From positions 19,401 to 83,400 of the forward strand of contig MHBL01000480.1 of NCBI GenBank assembly GCA_001803235.1: a stretch of DNA of 64,000 bases. The letters are read 5' to 3'. Under the pieces are notes generated by a model. It did no database searches. It had not been told where the DNA came from and saw only the letters and a list, made by a program, of their open reading frames with translations. Below are positions 24,616 to 32,793 of this stretch, in pieces; the first letter of the stretch is position 1, and every line of letters begins with the position of its first letter. The translations under genes were made by a program, and so were the position numbers. This DNA comes from Lentisphaerae bacterium RIFOXYA12_64_32 (GTDB lineage: Bacteria; Verrucomicrobiota; Lentisphaeria; Oligosphaerales; YB12-FULL-65-16).

Positions 24616-25854
24616 ATGACCCAAGACCAAGTCCGCCGCGCAATTGCAGACCTCACACCGGAAACGGAACGATTCCTGTGTGAGGCCATCGGCTATCCCT
24701 CCACGCCGGGGCAGGAACACAACGGCATGCTCTTCCTGCGCGACCGCTTCCGCAAGCTCGGGGTCACGGTCGAGGAAGTGCCGCTGTCCGACAGCCTGCG
24801 CAGCGACCCGGACTACTCCGACCCAGTCCCGGACATCAAGTATGACGGTCGCTTCAACCTGCGGCTGGTACGCCGCGGCACGGGCGGCGGCCGCCGCGTG
24901 CTCTTCAATGCCCACACCGACGTCGTCCCGCCCTCGGAAGGTCAGGCGGATCCATGGAAAGCCCGGGTCGAGAACGGCGTCGTGTTCGGACGCGGCGCGT
25001 GCGACGACAAGGGCCAGGTCGCCCTGCTCTTCCTGGTGCTCAACACCCTGGACCGGCTCGGCGTCAAGCTCGCCGGGGACGTCCTCGGGCATTTGGTCGT
25101 CGAGGAAGAGAACGGCGGCAACGGCTCACTCGCCATGGCGCGACGCGGCGAAAAAGCCGACGCCTGCGTCGTGCTCGAGCCGTCGACCGGCGCGGTGTTC
25201 ACCTCGATCCGCGGCGCCGTCTGGTTCCGGCTCGTTCTGCACGGCAAGGCCGGCCACAGCGGCCAGGCCGGCCAGACCCGCAGCGCCCTGCTCATGGCCC
25301 GCGACGCCATGAACATCCTCGAGAAATACCACAATGACCTGCTCGCCGGTTCGCGCGGGTTCCCGTTGTTCGACCCGTACCCGAACCCCATGCCGATCAC
25401 GTTCGGGAAGCTCCAGGCCGGCAATTGGCCCGCTGCGGCGCCGAGCAAGGCGGTCATCGAAGGCGTACTCGGCCTGCTGCCCAACAAGACCAAGGAACAG
25501 GTCTGCCAGGAGATGCGCCAGGCACTGGCCGCGGGCGGCGACGAGTTCCTCGCCAAGAACTTTGATCTCTCGTTCATGTACCGGCACGACAGCAGCGTGC
25601 TGGCGCCGGAGCACACGCTGCCGCAAGGCCTGCTCGCGGCTGCGAAGTCCGCAGGTGTCCCGGCACGCATCGATGCCATGACCGCTTCGTGCGACGCCTG
25701 GTTCTATAACAATCAGCTCGGGATTCCGACCGTCGTGTACGGTGCCGGCACACTGAAGGTTGCGCACTCGAAAGACGAACAGATCCGCATGCAGGATATC
25801 ACCGACACCGCCGCCGTGCTGGTGCAGTTCCTCATGGAGTATTGCGGCACCTGA
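24616..25854 (+). CDS. M20 family metallo-amidohydrolase/peptidase, 412 aa
   Basis: All metal-site motifs of the ArgE/DapE/M20 family are visible: FNAHTDVVP (His, Asp), ACDDKGQ (bridging Asp), VVEEENGGNGS (catalytic Glu and ligand Glu), VVLEPS (Glu) and a C-terminal KVAHSKDEQIRM (His). The dimerisation domain with HGKAGHSGQAG is present. These enzymes hydrolyse amide bonds, often removing acyl groups from amino acids or amino sugars. Next to the aminotransferase, deacylation of an N-acyl intermediate is plausible. The ATG at 24616 is chosen for the GGAG site. Confidence 0.9.
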   Translation: MTQDQVRRAIADLTPETERFLCEAIGYPSTPGQEHNGMLFLRDRFRKLGVTVEEVPLSDSLRSDPDYSDPVPDIKYDGRFNLRLVRRGTGGGRRVLFNAHTDVVPPSEGQADPWKARVENGVVFGRGACDDKGQVALLFLVLNTLDRLGVKLAGDVLGHLVVEEENGGNGSLAMARRGEKADACVVLEPSTGAVFTSIRGAVWFRLVLHGKAGHSGQAGQTRSALLMARDAMNILEKYHNDLLAGSRGFPLFDPYPNPMPITFGKLQAGNWPAAAPSKAVIEGVLGLLPNKTKEQVCQEMRQALAAGGDEFLAKNFDLSFMYRHDSSVLAPEHTLPQGLLAAAKSAGVPARIDAMTASCDAWFYNNQLGIPTVVYGAGTLKVAHSKDEQIRMQDITDTAAVLVQFLMEYCGT

Positions 25855-25984
25855 CGGAGTCGACAACGCCACGGAGACATTAGTCGAGTCTCGACGCCAA
25901 GGCTTCGGGACAGACACCCACCGGCGCAGTCGCGCCGGTCGGCCATCGCGGGGTCCGGGGAGTCAACGACGCCCCGGCGGGGGT

Positions 25985-26003
25985 GCGGGGGCAGAGCCCC
26001 CGC
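25985..26003. repeat. REP-like hairpin GCGGGGGC-AGA-GCCCCCGC
   Basis: A perfect 8-bp stem with an AGA loop. The same core GGGGCAGAGCCCC recurs at 27219-27231. Confidence 0.8.
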
Positions 26004-26024
26004 CAACGCTAAGGACACACACGC

Positions 26025-27059
26025 ATGAAAGCACTGGTCAAGACGCAGAAGGGCAAGGGGTTCATTGAGGTCCGGGACGTGCCGGAACCGACGCCCAAGT
26101 CCGGCGAAGTCAAGATCAAGATTGCCGCCTGCGGCATCTGCGGTTCGGACATCCACGTCCGGCACGATTCCTTCCCCTACTGGCCGCCGGTCATACTCGG
26201 GCATGAGTTCACCGGCACCGTCATCGAACTCGGACCCGACTGCTGCACCGCCAAGCTCGGTGACCGCATCGTGGCCGAGCCGCACACGCGCGCCTGCGGC
26301 CGCTGCTATCTCTGCCGGACCGGCAACATCCAGATCTGCCCCGAGAAGCGCTCACCCGGGTGGGGCATTGACGGCGGCATGGCGGAGTACATCTGCTACC
26401 CCGAGCGGCTCCTGCACCGCATTCCCGACAGCATGACCTGGGACCAGGCCGCCGTCGTCGAACCGACCGCCAACGCCGTCACCGACCTCATTGAGCACAC
26501 CGGCGTCGTAGCCGGCGACTTTGTCGTCGTCCAGGGCCCCGGCCCAATCGGCCTGCTCACGGCCATGGTCGCGCGTGCCGCCGGGGCACGCGAGGTCGCG
26601 ATCATCGGCACCCCGGGCGACGCCGACCTGCGCCTCACCAAGGCCCGCGAACTCGGGTTCACTCAGCTCATCAACATTGGCGAGACCGACCCGGTCAAGG
26701 CGGTGCTCGACATGACCAACGGCCTCGGCGCGGACATCGTCGTTGAGTGCAGCGGCGCGCCGCGCGCCATTCCGGTCACCATCGACCTGGTCCGCAAGCG
26801 CGGCAAGATCTGCGTCATCGGCCTGACCGGCAACCGCCCGGTCGAGGTGCCGTGGGACAAGTTCTGCTTCAAGGTCGTGGACGTCTCCTTCAACCTCTCG
26901 ACCAGCTACACCTCCTGGGACCGCACCATCAGCCTCATCGCCACCGGCAAGGTCCCGTCCGAAAAGGTCATTTCACACCGCGAACCGATCAAGAACTGGG
27001 AGTACGTCTTCGACGCTATCGAGAAACTGCAGGCACTGAAAGGACTGATTGTGCCCTGA
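26025..27059 (+). CDS. Zinc-dependent alcohol dehydrogenase (MDR; YcjQ/sorbitol-dehydrogenase-like), 344 aa
   Basis: Catalytic zinc ligands are in AACGICGSDIH and ILGHEFTG. The structural zinc site has the four cysteines of CGRCYLCRTGNIQIC. The NAD-binding turn is VVQGPGPIGLLTAM. Length and motifs fit the sorbitol/threonine dehydrogenase branch of the MDR superfamily. With the Gfo/Idh gene and the TIM-barrel isomerase gene directly downstream, it makes the same trio as E. coli ycjQ (Zn dehydrogenase), ycjS (Gfo/Idh) and ycjR (epimerase), which convert glycosides through 3-keto intermediates. Assigning that reaction here is inference from composition and order. Confidence 0.9.
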   Translation: MKALVKTQKGKGFIEVRDVPEPTPKSGEVKIKIAACGICGSDIHVRHDSFPYWPPVILGHEFTGTVIELGPDCCTAKLGDRIVAEPHTRACGRCYLCRTGNIQICPEKRSPGWGIDGGMAEYICYPERLLHRIPDSMTWDQAAVVEPTANAVTDLIEHTGVVAGDFVVVQGPGPIGLLTAMVARAAGAREVAIIGTPGDADLRLTKARELGFTQLINIGETDPVKAVLDMTNGLGADIVVECSGAPRAIPVTIDLVRKRGKICVIGLTGNRPVEVPWDKFCFKVVDVSFNLSTSYTSWDRTISLIATGKVPSEKVISHREPIKNWEYVFDAIEKLQALKGLIVP

Positions 27060-27099
27060 GCGACGTTCGGGTGGCTTTGCCCCCCGATCCCCCCACCAA

Positions 27100-27233
27100 A
27101 GGGTACTCGTACCCTCTGGACACCCGTTGGGCGGTTCGTTCGTTCCCGCCGGTGCCCGGCGGGAACGAACGAACCGCCGTCGGGATTCCAAAGGGAGGCA
27201 GTCCCTTTGGCGGGGTTCGGGGCAGAGCCCCGA
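27100..27233. repeat. Cluster of four REP-like hairpins
   Basis: In order: AGGGTAC/GTACCCT (27100-27115); a perfect 23-bp stem with a 3-base loop (27130-27152 and 27156-27178); CCAAAGGGA/TCCCTTTGG (27188-27210); and TCGGGGC-AGA-GCCCCGA (27217-27233). All lie in the spacer between the Zn dehydrogenase and the Gfo/Idh gene. Confidence 0.88.
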
Positions 27234-27276
27234 GAACATCGGTCACAGGAACCAAACGTCTTGAGGAGGCAACGTC

Positions 27277-28347
27277 ATGGCAGAAAAGCTTGGTTTCGGG
27301 TTGTTGGGGTCGGGGTTGATTGCGCCGTTCCACGCCAAGTCGGTGCAGGAGTCGGACGGCGGCAGTCTCATTGCCGTTTGCGACACCAACCGTGAGCGCG
27401 CCGACCCGCTTGCCGGCAAGTTCGGCGTCAAGGCGTACTGCACCCTCGACGACATGCTCAAAGACGACCGTATCCACGTCGTCAACGTACTACTACCCAA
27501 TCACTTGCACCATGACGCCGTGGTCCGCAGCGCCAAGGCCGGACGCCACGTGATTATGGAGAAGCCGCCCGCGATGACGCTGCAGGAGACCGACGACATG
27601 ATCGCTGTGTGCACAGCGAAGAAGGTCAAATTCACCTGCATGGTCCAGTGCCGCGTGCGCCAGGCCATCCAGTACATGAAGAAAGCGGTCGACGACGGCC
27701 GGTTCGGGCAGATCCTGCACGCCGACGCGTACATGAAGTGGTTCCGCTCGACCGACTACTACAAGAGCGACGCCTGGCGCAGTTCGCGCAAGTCCGGCGC
27801 CGGCGTGACCGTGCAACAGGCGTTCCACTACATCGACCTGCTCCAGTACATCGTCGGCCCGGTCGCGCGCGTCGAGGCGAAGATGACCAACCTGGCGCAC
27901 CCCGAGATCAAGATTGAGGATACGGTCCTGTCGTTCGTCACCTACAAGAACGGCGCGCTCGGCGTCGTCCAGGCTTCGACCGCGCTCTGGCCGGGAACGG
28001 ACGTGCGCATCGAGATCAACGGCACCAACGGCACCGCCATCATGATGGGCGAGAAGATGGTCACCTGGAAATTCCGCGACGAGCGCCCCGAGGATGCGAC
28101 CATTCGCCAGGTGGGCAGCGCCTCACAGACGACGGCAGCCGGCGGTGCGGCCGATTTTGGCCACTTGGACCACAAGGTCGTGATCCAGAACATGATCGAC
28201 GCCGTCCGCAAGGACGTGCCGATCCTGATCCCGGTCCCGAGCGTCCGGCACACGGTCGAAATCGTCCTGGGCATGTATCACTCCGCCGCGCGCAAAACGC
28301 CGATCGATCTGCCGGTCAAGGACGACCCGACGGTCTGGGACATGTGA
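27277..28347 (+). CDS. Gfo/Idh/MocA family oxidoreductase (YcjS-like position), 356 aa
   Basis: The Rossmann motif is GFGLLGSGLIAPFHAKS, the EKP motif is IMEKPPAM, and the C-terminal domain has the catalytic-type QQAFHYIDLLQYIVG. The GAGGAGG ribosome site is strong. It lies between the Zn dehydrogenase and the isomerase genes. In the E. coli ycj set the equivalent enzyme reduces a 3-keto-glucoside to the glucoside. A similar reduction or oxidation of a 3-keto sugar is the most reasonable guess here, but the sugar is unknown. Confidence 0.9.
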   Translation: MAEKLGFGLLGSGLIAPFHAKSVQESDGGSLIAVCDTNRERADPLAGKFGVKAYCTLDDMLKDDRIHVVNVLLPNHLHHDAVVRSAKAGRHVIMEKPPAMTLQETDDMIAVCTAKKVKFTCMVQCRVRQAIQYMKKAVDDGRFGQILHADAYMKWFRSTDYYKSDAWRSSRKSGAGVTVQQAFHYIDLLQYIVGPVARVEAKMTNLAHPEIKIEDTVLSFVTYKNGALGVVQASTALWPGTDVRIEINGTNGTAIMMGEKMVTWKFRDERPEDATIRQVGSASQTTAAGGAADFGHLDHKVVIQNMIDAVRKDVPILIPVPSVRHTVEIVLGMYHSAARKTPIDLPVKDDPTVWDM

Positions 28348-28430
28348 GATGCGCGAGCGGTGGCAACGTTATCATCGTGTTTAATGCGGTCTGTATCGGC
28401 ACCTCGACCGCGGTCAAACGGAGAACTTCC

Positions 28431-29234
28431 ATGCGTACGAAAATCGGATTCATCGGCGACAACGACTTGGCCAGCGTCGAAGCGGACTCGAAGTTCTGCG
28501 CCGCACACGGGTTGGACGGGCTCGAGTACAACTACTGGGGCAACTTCAAGGACCTGACCCGCGACACGGTCGAAAAGATGCACGACATCCATGCGCGGCA
28601 CGGCGTGCGCTGCTCGATGCTCGGCATCTGGGGCTGGAACCATCTCTCGACAGACGCCGCGGAGCGCGCCAAGGCGCACGAGATGCTCGAGCGCGCCATC
28701 AAGTACGGCAAGATCCTGCGTGCGGAAGTTCTCACCACCGGCGGCGGCAAGCTGGGCGATGCACCGGTCGCAGAGAACGTGGCCGAGTTCGTCAAGGTCT
28801 TCCCACGCTTCCTCGACAAAGTCGCGGAAGCGGGAATGCGACCGGCCTTCTATGCCGTGCACGGCGCCAGTTTCTTCGTGAATCTGGAGTCGTACGAGCG
28901 CGTTTGGGAGACACTGCCGCAAGTCGGCATCAAGTACGACCCGGCGAACTGGAAGCATCACGGTGACGACTACCTGGCCGTGGTGCGTAAGCACGGCGAC
29001 AAGGTCGCGTACATGCACATCAAGGAGCACATCTACCACAACGGCGAACTCGCGAGTCAGCCCGCCGCCGGCATGGGCGACATTGAGTGGGGCAAAGTTT
29101 TTGCGTTCCTGTACGAGCACAACTACAACGGTCCGCTGTCCGTCGAACCGCACGGCCCCGTCTGGTCCAAGGGCGAGATGCGGCACCGCATGATTCTGCT
29201 CTCGCAGCGCTACATCTCGCAATTCCTGGCGTAG
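28431..29234 (+). CDS. Sugar phosphate isomerase/epimerase-like TIM barrel (AP-endonuclease-2 fold), 267 aa
   Basis: The protein has the xylose-isomerase-like TIM-barrel pattern. Metal ligands are recognisable as Asp in GIKYDPANWKHH, His in YMHIKEHI and Glu in LSVEPHGP. The first ligand, normally Glu in an LExH/ENH-type strand, is not seen; the strand reads FYAVHGASFF, so His may replace it. The length matches E. coli YcjR. These enzymes epimerise or isomerise keto sugars using Mn2+ or similar metal. The ATG at 28431 has a GGAG site; a longer form beginning at the previous stop is possible but has poor composition. Confidence 0.85.
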   Translation: MRTKIGFIGDNDLASVEADSKFCAAHGLDGLEYNYWGNFKDLTRDTVEKMHDIHARHGVRCSMLGIWGWNHLSTDAAERAKAHEMLERAIKYGKILRAEVLTTGGGKLGDAPVAENVAEFVKVFPRFLDKVAEAGMRPAFYAVHGASFFVNLESYERVWETLPQVGIKYDPANWKHHGDDYLAVVRKHGDKVAYMHIKEHIYHNGELASQPAAGMGDIEWGKVFAFLYEHNYNGPLSVEPHGPVWSKGEMRHRMILLSQRYISQFLA

Positions 29235-29404
29235 AGCCCGCCGATCAGGCTGTCCCCGCGTGATGCGTCCGCCAGAAGCGCGGCCCCGGCGCGACGGGGA
29301 GCGGCAACCCGCCCCGGCCAGGCCGGATGACTTGGCCGACACCCTGAAAACGCCGCACCACCTTCTCCATATCTTCCTCAGGCAACGCAAGCCCGTTCGC
29401 CTCC

Positions 29405-29433
29405 TTGGCTACCGCCCCGAAAGCGGCTATGTT
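29405..29433 (+). promoter_or_regulatory. Probable promoter of the envelope/folate operon
   Basis: TTGGCT (29405-29410) and TATGTT (29428-29433) are separated by exactly 17 bases, about 85 bases ahead of the GTG start of the next gene. Confidence 0.55.
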
Positions 29434-29517
29434 AACTGCGGAGACAGACGTAACGGTTTCCGGGGCGACGCACAGGGGTGCTCCCCCCCCCGGGTTCACA
29501 GAGAGGGTCCAGATTCC

Positions 29518-30957
29518 GTGTCGAACAAAGTACCCACCAAGTCTGAATTGACGAAACTGCTGGAACCGTGGGGACAAACACACGTTCTGCAGTTCTGGGA
29601 CAAACTCCCCCAAGCCGGCCAGCAGCAACTCGCCCGGCAGATCACCGAGATTGACTGGAAATCGCTGGACCGCCTGGTCCGCGAGTATGTGCTGAAATAT
29701 GCAGGGGAGACAGTGCCCACGAACATTGAACCGGCGCCTTACTATCCCATTGCCCCGGCCGACGGAAAGCAGAAGACGCTCTTCCAAGACGCCGTCGCCA
29801 AGGGAGCGGAACTGCTCCGCGGCGGTCGCGTCGCCGGTTTTACGGTCGCGGGTGGCCAAGGCACACGACTGGGCTATGACGCGCCCAAGGGCACGTTCCC
29901 CATTTCGCCGGTTAAGAACAAAACCCTGTTCCAGATCTTCGCGGAAGGCATCCTCCGGACCCAGGAGAAGTACAGCACCACGCTGGCGTGGTACATCATG
30001 ACCAGTCCGGTGAACGACGCCGCTACGCGTGAGTTCCTGGACAAGAACGCCTATTTCGGACTCGACCCCGCCAACGTCATGCTCTTCCCGCAGGGCACAT
30101 TGCCGGCCATCAGGCTGGATGGAAAAGTGCTGCTGGCCGCGCCGGACAGTATGGCCCTTTCACCCAACGGCCATGGCGGCGCGCTGCTGGCCATGCGCGA
30201 GTCCGGTGCCCTCGCCGACATGGCAACCCGCGGCGTAAACCACATCTCCTATTGGCAGGTGGACAATCCGCTGATCCACGCTTTCGACCCCCTGTTCATC
30301 GGGTTGCACGATCTGGTCGGCTCGGAGATGAGCTGCCGTTCACTCACCAAGACTGGCCCGTTCGAGAAACTCGGCAATTTCTGCATGGTCGGAGGGCGGT
30401 TGACGGTCATCGAGTACAGCGACATGCCCAAGGAACTGGCCGAGAAGGTCAATACCCGCGGGGAACTCGCCTTCCGCGCGGGGAGTCCGGCCATCCACAT
30501 GCTGACCCGCGATTTCGTCGAGCGCCTGACCGACGCGGGCCTCAAACTGCCGGTTCACCGGGCACAGAAAAAAGTCCCGTTCATTGACGCAACAGGGACA
30601 ACAGGGACCTTGGTCGAGCCCAAGGAGCCGAACGCCATCAAACTCGAGATGTTCGTATTCGACGCCCTGCCGATGGCAAAGCAAACGCTGATTCTGGAAG
30701 CGAAGCGGGAGGAGCAATTCGCGCCGGTGAAGAATGCCACGGGGGTCGACTCCGTCGAGAGTTGCCGGCGCATGATGGTCGACCGTGGCGCTGCGTGGCT
30801 CGAAACCGCCGGCGTCCGCGTGCCCCGTAAACCGGACGGCAGCCCGGCGTGTGTCGTCGAACTGTCACCGCGCCGGTTCGTGGATGCCGATGACGTCAAG
30901 GCAGCCGGGAAAAACTTGCGCTCCCCGGCGGAAGGAGAGGAGGTCTGTTTCGACTGA
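29518..30957 (+). CDS. UDP-sugar pyrophosphorylase (UDPGP/UAP1 family), 479 aa
   Basis: The nucleotide-binding signature AGGQGTRLGYDAPKG is typical of eukaryotic-type UDP-N-acetylglucosamine or UDP-glucose pyrophosphorylases, and FCMVGGRLTVIEYSDMP and the GGALLAM segment fit the same family. It should make a UDP-activated sugar, probably UDP-GlcNAc or UDP-hexose, from UTP and a sugar 1-phosphate. The GTG at 29518 is chosen because GAGGG lies 8 bases before it and the longer frame begins in non-coding sequence; 479 aa is normal length. It is first in an operon with genes joined by 1-base overlaps. Confidence 0.88.
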   Translation: MSNKVPTKSELTKLLEPWGQTHVLQFWDKLPQAGQQQLARQITEIDWKSLDRLVREYVLKYAGETVPTNIEPAPYYPIAPADGKQKTLFQDAVAKGAELLRGGRVAGFTVAGGQGTRLGYDAPKGTFPISPVKNKTLFQIFAEGILRTQEKYSTTLAWYIMTSPVNDAATREFLDKNAYFGLDPANVMLFPQGTLPAIRLDGKVLLAAPDSMALSPNGHGGALLAMRESGALADMATRGVNHISYWQVDNPLIHAFDPLFIGLHDLVGSEMSCRSLTKTGPFEKLGNFCMVGGRLTVIEYSDMPKELAEKVNTRGELAFRAGSPAIHMLTRDFVERLTDAGLKLPVHRAQKKVPFIDATGTTGTLVEPKEPNAIKLEMFVFDALPMAKQTLILEAKREEQFAPVKNATGVDSVESCRRMMVDRGAAWLETAGVRVPRKPDGSPACVVELSPRRFVDADDVKAAGKNLRSPAEGEEVCFD

Positions 30958-31292
30958 TGCAAAAAATCCTCACATTCTCCCTGGACGACGTGGCTTTCGA
31001 CCCGGCCCAGGTGGCACAGACGTTGGCGGAGGCGTGCGACAACAGAAAGCAGAAGTCCGTCGTGCGAGGCTTCTTCCAGATCGACGAGGTCGTCTACGCC
31101 GTGCTGCATGAACGCAAGCCGAGTCAACCCGCGGAGTTGTACACGCTGGTTCCGATCGAGGACACGTCGTCCCAGAGCATGGTCAGCATGCTGGAGCAGC
31201 GGTGGGAGGCGGGGTTCGACGCCCTCGGGACTGTCGACCTGGGCGATGGCACCAGCTACCTTCTTCTGGCTCGCCTTCAGGATGCAACGTGA
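30957..31292 (+). CDS. Hypothetical protein, 111 aa
   Basis: No family is recognised. The protein is soluble, with no cysteines of note and a strand-helix pattern (SVVRGFFQIDEVVYAVLHERK). It is certainly coding: its ATG overlaps the stop of the pyrophosphorylase by one base (TGATG), GGAGAGGAGG precedes it, and its own stop overlaps the next ATG in the same way. The tight coupling suggests a role linked to UDP-sugar or lipid A metabolism. Confidence 0.75.
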   Translation: MQKILTFSLDDVAFDPAQVAQTLAEACDNRKQKSVVRGFFQIDEVVYAVLHERKPSQPAELYTLVPIEDTSSQSMVSMLEQRWEAGFDALGTVDLGDGTSYLLLARLQDAT

Positions 31293-32305
31293 TGGCTATG
31301 AAGCGGTTGCGGCGACTGGCTCTCGATCCTATCATTGGCTTTGGCATTCATTTTCTCATTGCCATTGTCAGCCGCCTCTCGCACCGCAACCTGGAGCGGT
31401 TGGCGAGTTTCCTTTCGCCCCTGGTGGCAGCTGTGTACCCCGAGGGACGCAAGCTGGTGGTGGCCAACCTGCGCATCGTCTTCCCCGACTGGCCGGAGGC
31501 GAGGTACGTCGCCACGTACAAGGAGTGCGTCCGCCACTCGCTCGACACGTTCTTCCGGTTCCTCTGGTTCTACCGCCACCCCGGCGAGTTGGCGGGCGTC
31601 CTTGACCGGACCTCTCAGGCGGCCACCGACGTCCTGGAGTTGAGCCACTCGCCCAATGGCGCCATTCTCATCTCCCCGCACCTCGGCAAGTTCGATCTCG
31701 TCGCCCAGTGCGTGGCAAGCTGGGGTGTCGACCTGCATGCCGTCGTGCACGAACTGCGTAACCCCTGGGCCGAGGCCGTCGCCGTCAAAGGCCGGGAATG
31801 CCACGGATTGACCGTCATCCCGCAGCATGGCGCCGTCCGCCAAATGGTGAAGGCGATGCGCGCCGGCAAGCCGGTCGCGATCCTCATGGACCAGAATGTC
31901 CGTCCGCACAAAGGCGGAGTTTTCACCGACTTCTTTGGCCTCCCCGTCACGGTTTCGCGCGTGCCGGCAGCACTCGCGCTTCGCCTCAAGGCCCCGTTGT
32001 TCGTGGGGGCTTGCGTCCAGGATGGGCCAGGCCTGGTTTTCGTCGGCCGCAAGGTGCCGTTCCCCGCCTCGGAGACCTGCACGGAGGAGACGCTGACCCA
32101 TGAACTCATGGCCGTGCACGAGGAACTGATTCGGCGCTACCCCGAACAGTACGCCTGGATCTACAAGCGTTGGCGCTATATTCCTGGAGACGCGCCGCCC
32201 GAGGTGGCCGCACGCTATCCCTACTATGCGAAGGTGTACGTCCACCCGCGGGCCGAGGACAGCCAGGCCGGCGACACAGAGGAAGACGCTGAGTCTTCAT
32301 CCTGA
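31292..32305 (+). CDS. LpxL/HtrB-family lipid A or phospholipid acyltransferase, 337 aa
   Basis: The N-terminal hydrophobic segment PIIGFGIHFLIAIVSRLS is the usual membrane anchor. The catalytic HxxxxD appears as SPHLGKFDLVAQ, and the second block VAILMDQNVRPHKGGVFTDFFG is characteristic of the LpxL family. It would add a secondary acyl chain to lipid A, or a related acylation, at the inner face of the cytoplasmic membrane. The start codon overlaps the previous stop by one base. Its presence supports a Gram-negative envelope. Confidence 0.88.
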   Translation: MAMKRLRRLALDPIIGFGIHFLIAIVSRLSHRNLERLASFLSPLVAAVYPEGRKLVVANLRIVFPDWPEARYVATYKECVRHSLDTFFRFLWFYRHPGELAGVLDRTSQAATDVLELSHSPNGAILISPHLGKFDLVAQCVASWGVDLHAVVHELRNPWAEAVAVKGRECHGLTVIPQHGAVRQMVKAMRAGKPVAILMDQNVRPHKGGVFTDFFGLPVTVSRVPAALALRLKAPLFVGACVQDGPGLVFVGRKVPFPASETCTEETLTHELMAVHEELIRRYPEQYAWIYKRWRYIPGDAPPEVAARYPYYAKVYVHPRAEDSQAGDTEEDAESSS

Positions 32306-32409
32306 GCGCAGACCCGATTGGCCTGGAACCGTCGCGTCATTCGCGTGTGTTTCTCAGTTCCCGAGGGCGCAAAGCCAACCGGACAGCCGGATCCCCGCAC
32401 GGAGACACC

Positions 32410-32793
32410 ATGGACAGAATTCAGATCGTCGACCTCCTGCTGCGCTGCATTGTCGGCATCAACCCCGATGAACGGCGCGAGAAACAGGACGTCAACATCA
32501 CGGTAACACTCTTCGCCGACCTGCGCCCGGCCGGCCGTTCCGACGACATTGCCGATACGGTCAACTACCGCTCCGTCAAGACGCGAATTCGCCACTTCGT
32601 CGAAGGCTCCAGTTTCCTGCTTGTGGAGAAACTGGCCGATGGCATCGCCTGTCTCTGCCTGGAAGACCCGCGTGTTGAACGCGTCGTGGTTCGGGTCGAA
32701 AAGCCGGCGGCGCTGCGATTCGCCCGTACCGTGGCGGTGGAGATCGAACGCCGTCCAGAAGACTACCCGGACCCGAAACGCCATGCGCCTTGA
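32410..32793 (+). CDS. folB: Dihydroneopterin aldolase
   Basis: The 127-aa protein has the FolB layout: IQIVDLLLRCIVGINPDERREKQD near the N terminus, with the substrate-binding Glu, then TVNYRSVKTRIRHFVEGSSFLLVEKLADGIA, and the catalytic lysine region VRVEKPAALRFARTVAVEI. It splits dihydroneopterin to 6-hydroxymethyl-dihydropterin and glycolaldehyde in folate synthesis. The ATG has GGAG six bases upstream. Its end overlaps the start of the FolK-containing gene by 11 bases, so the two successive folate steps are translationally linked. Confidence 0.9.
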   Translation: MDRIQIVDLLLRCIVGINPDERREKQDVNITVTLFADLRPAGRSDDIADTVNYRSVKTRIRHFVEGSSFLLVEKLADGIACLCLEDPRVERVVVRVEKPAALRFARTVAVEIERRPEDYPDPKRHAP

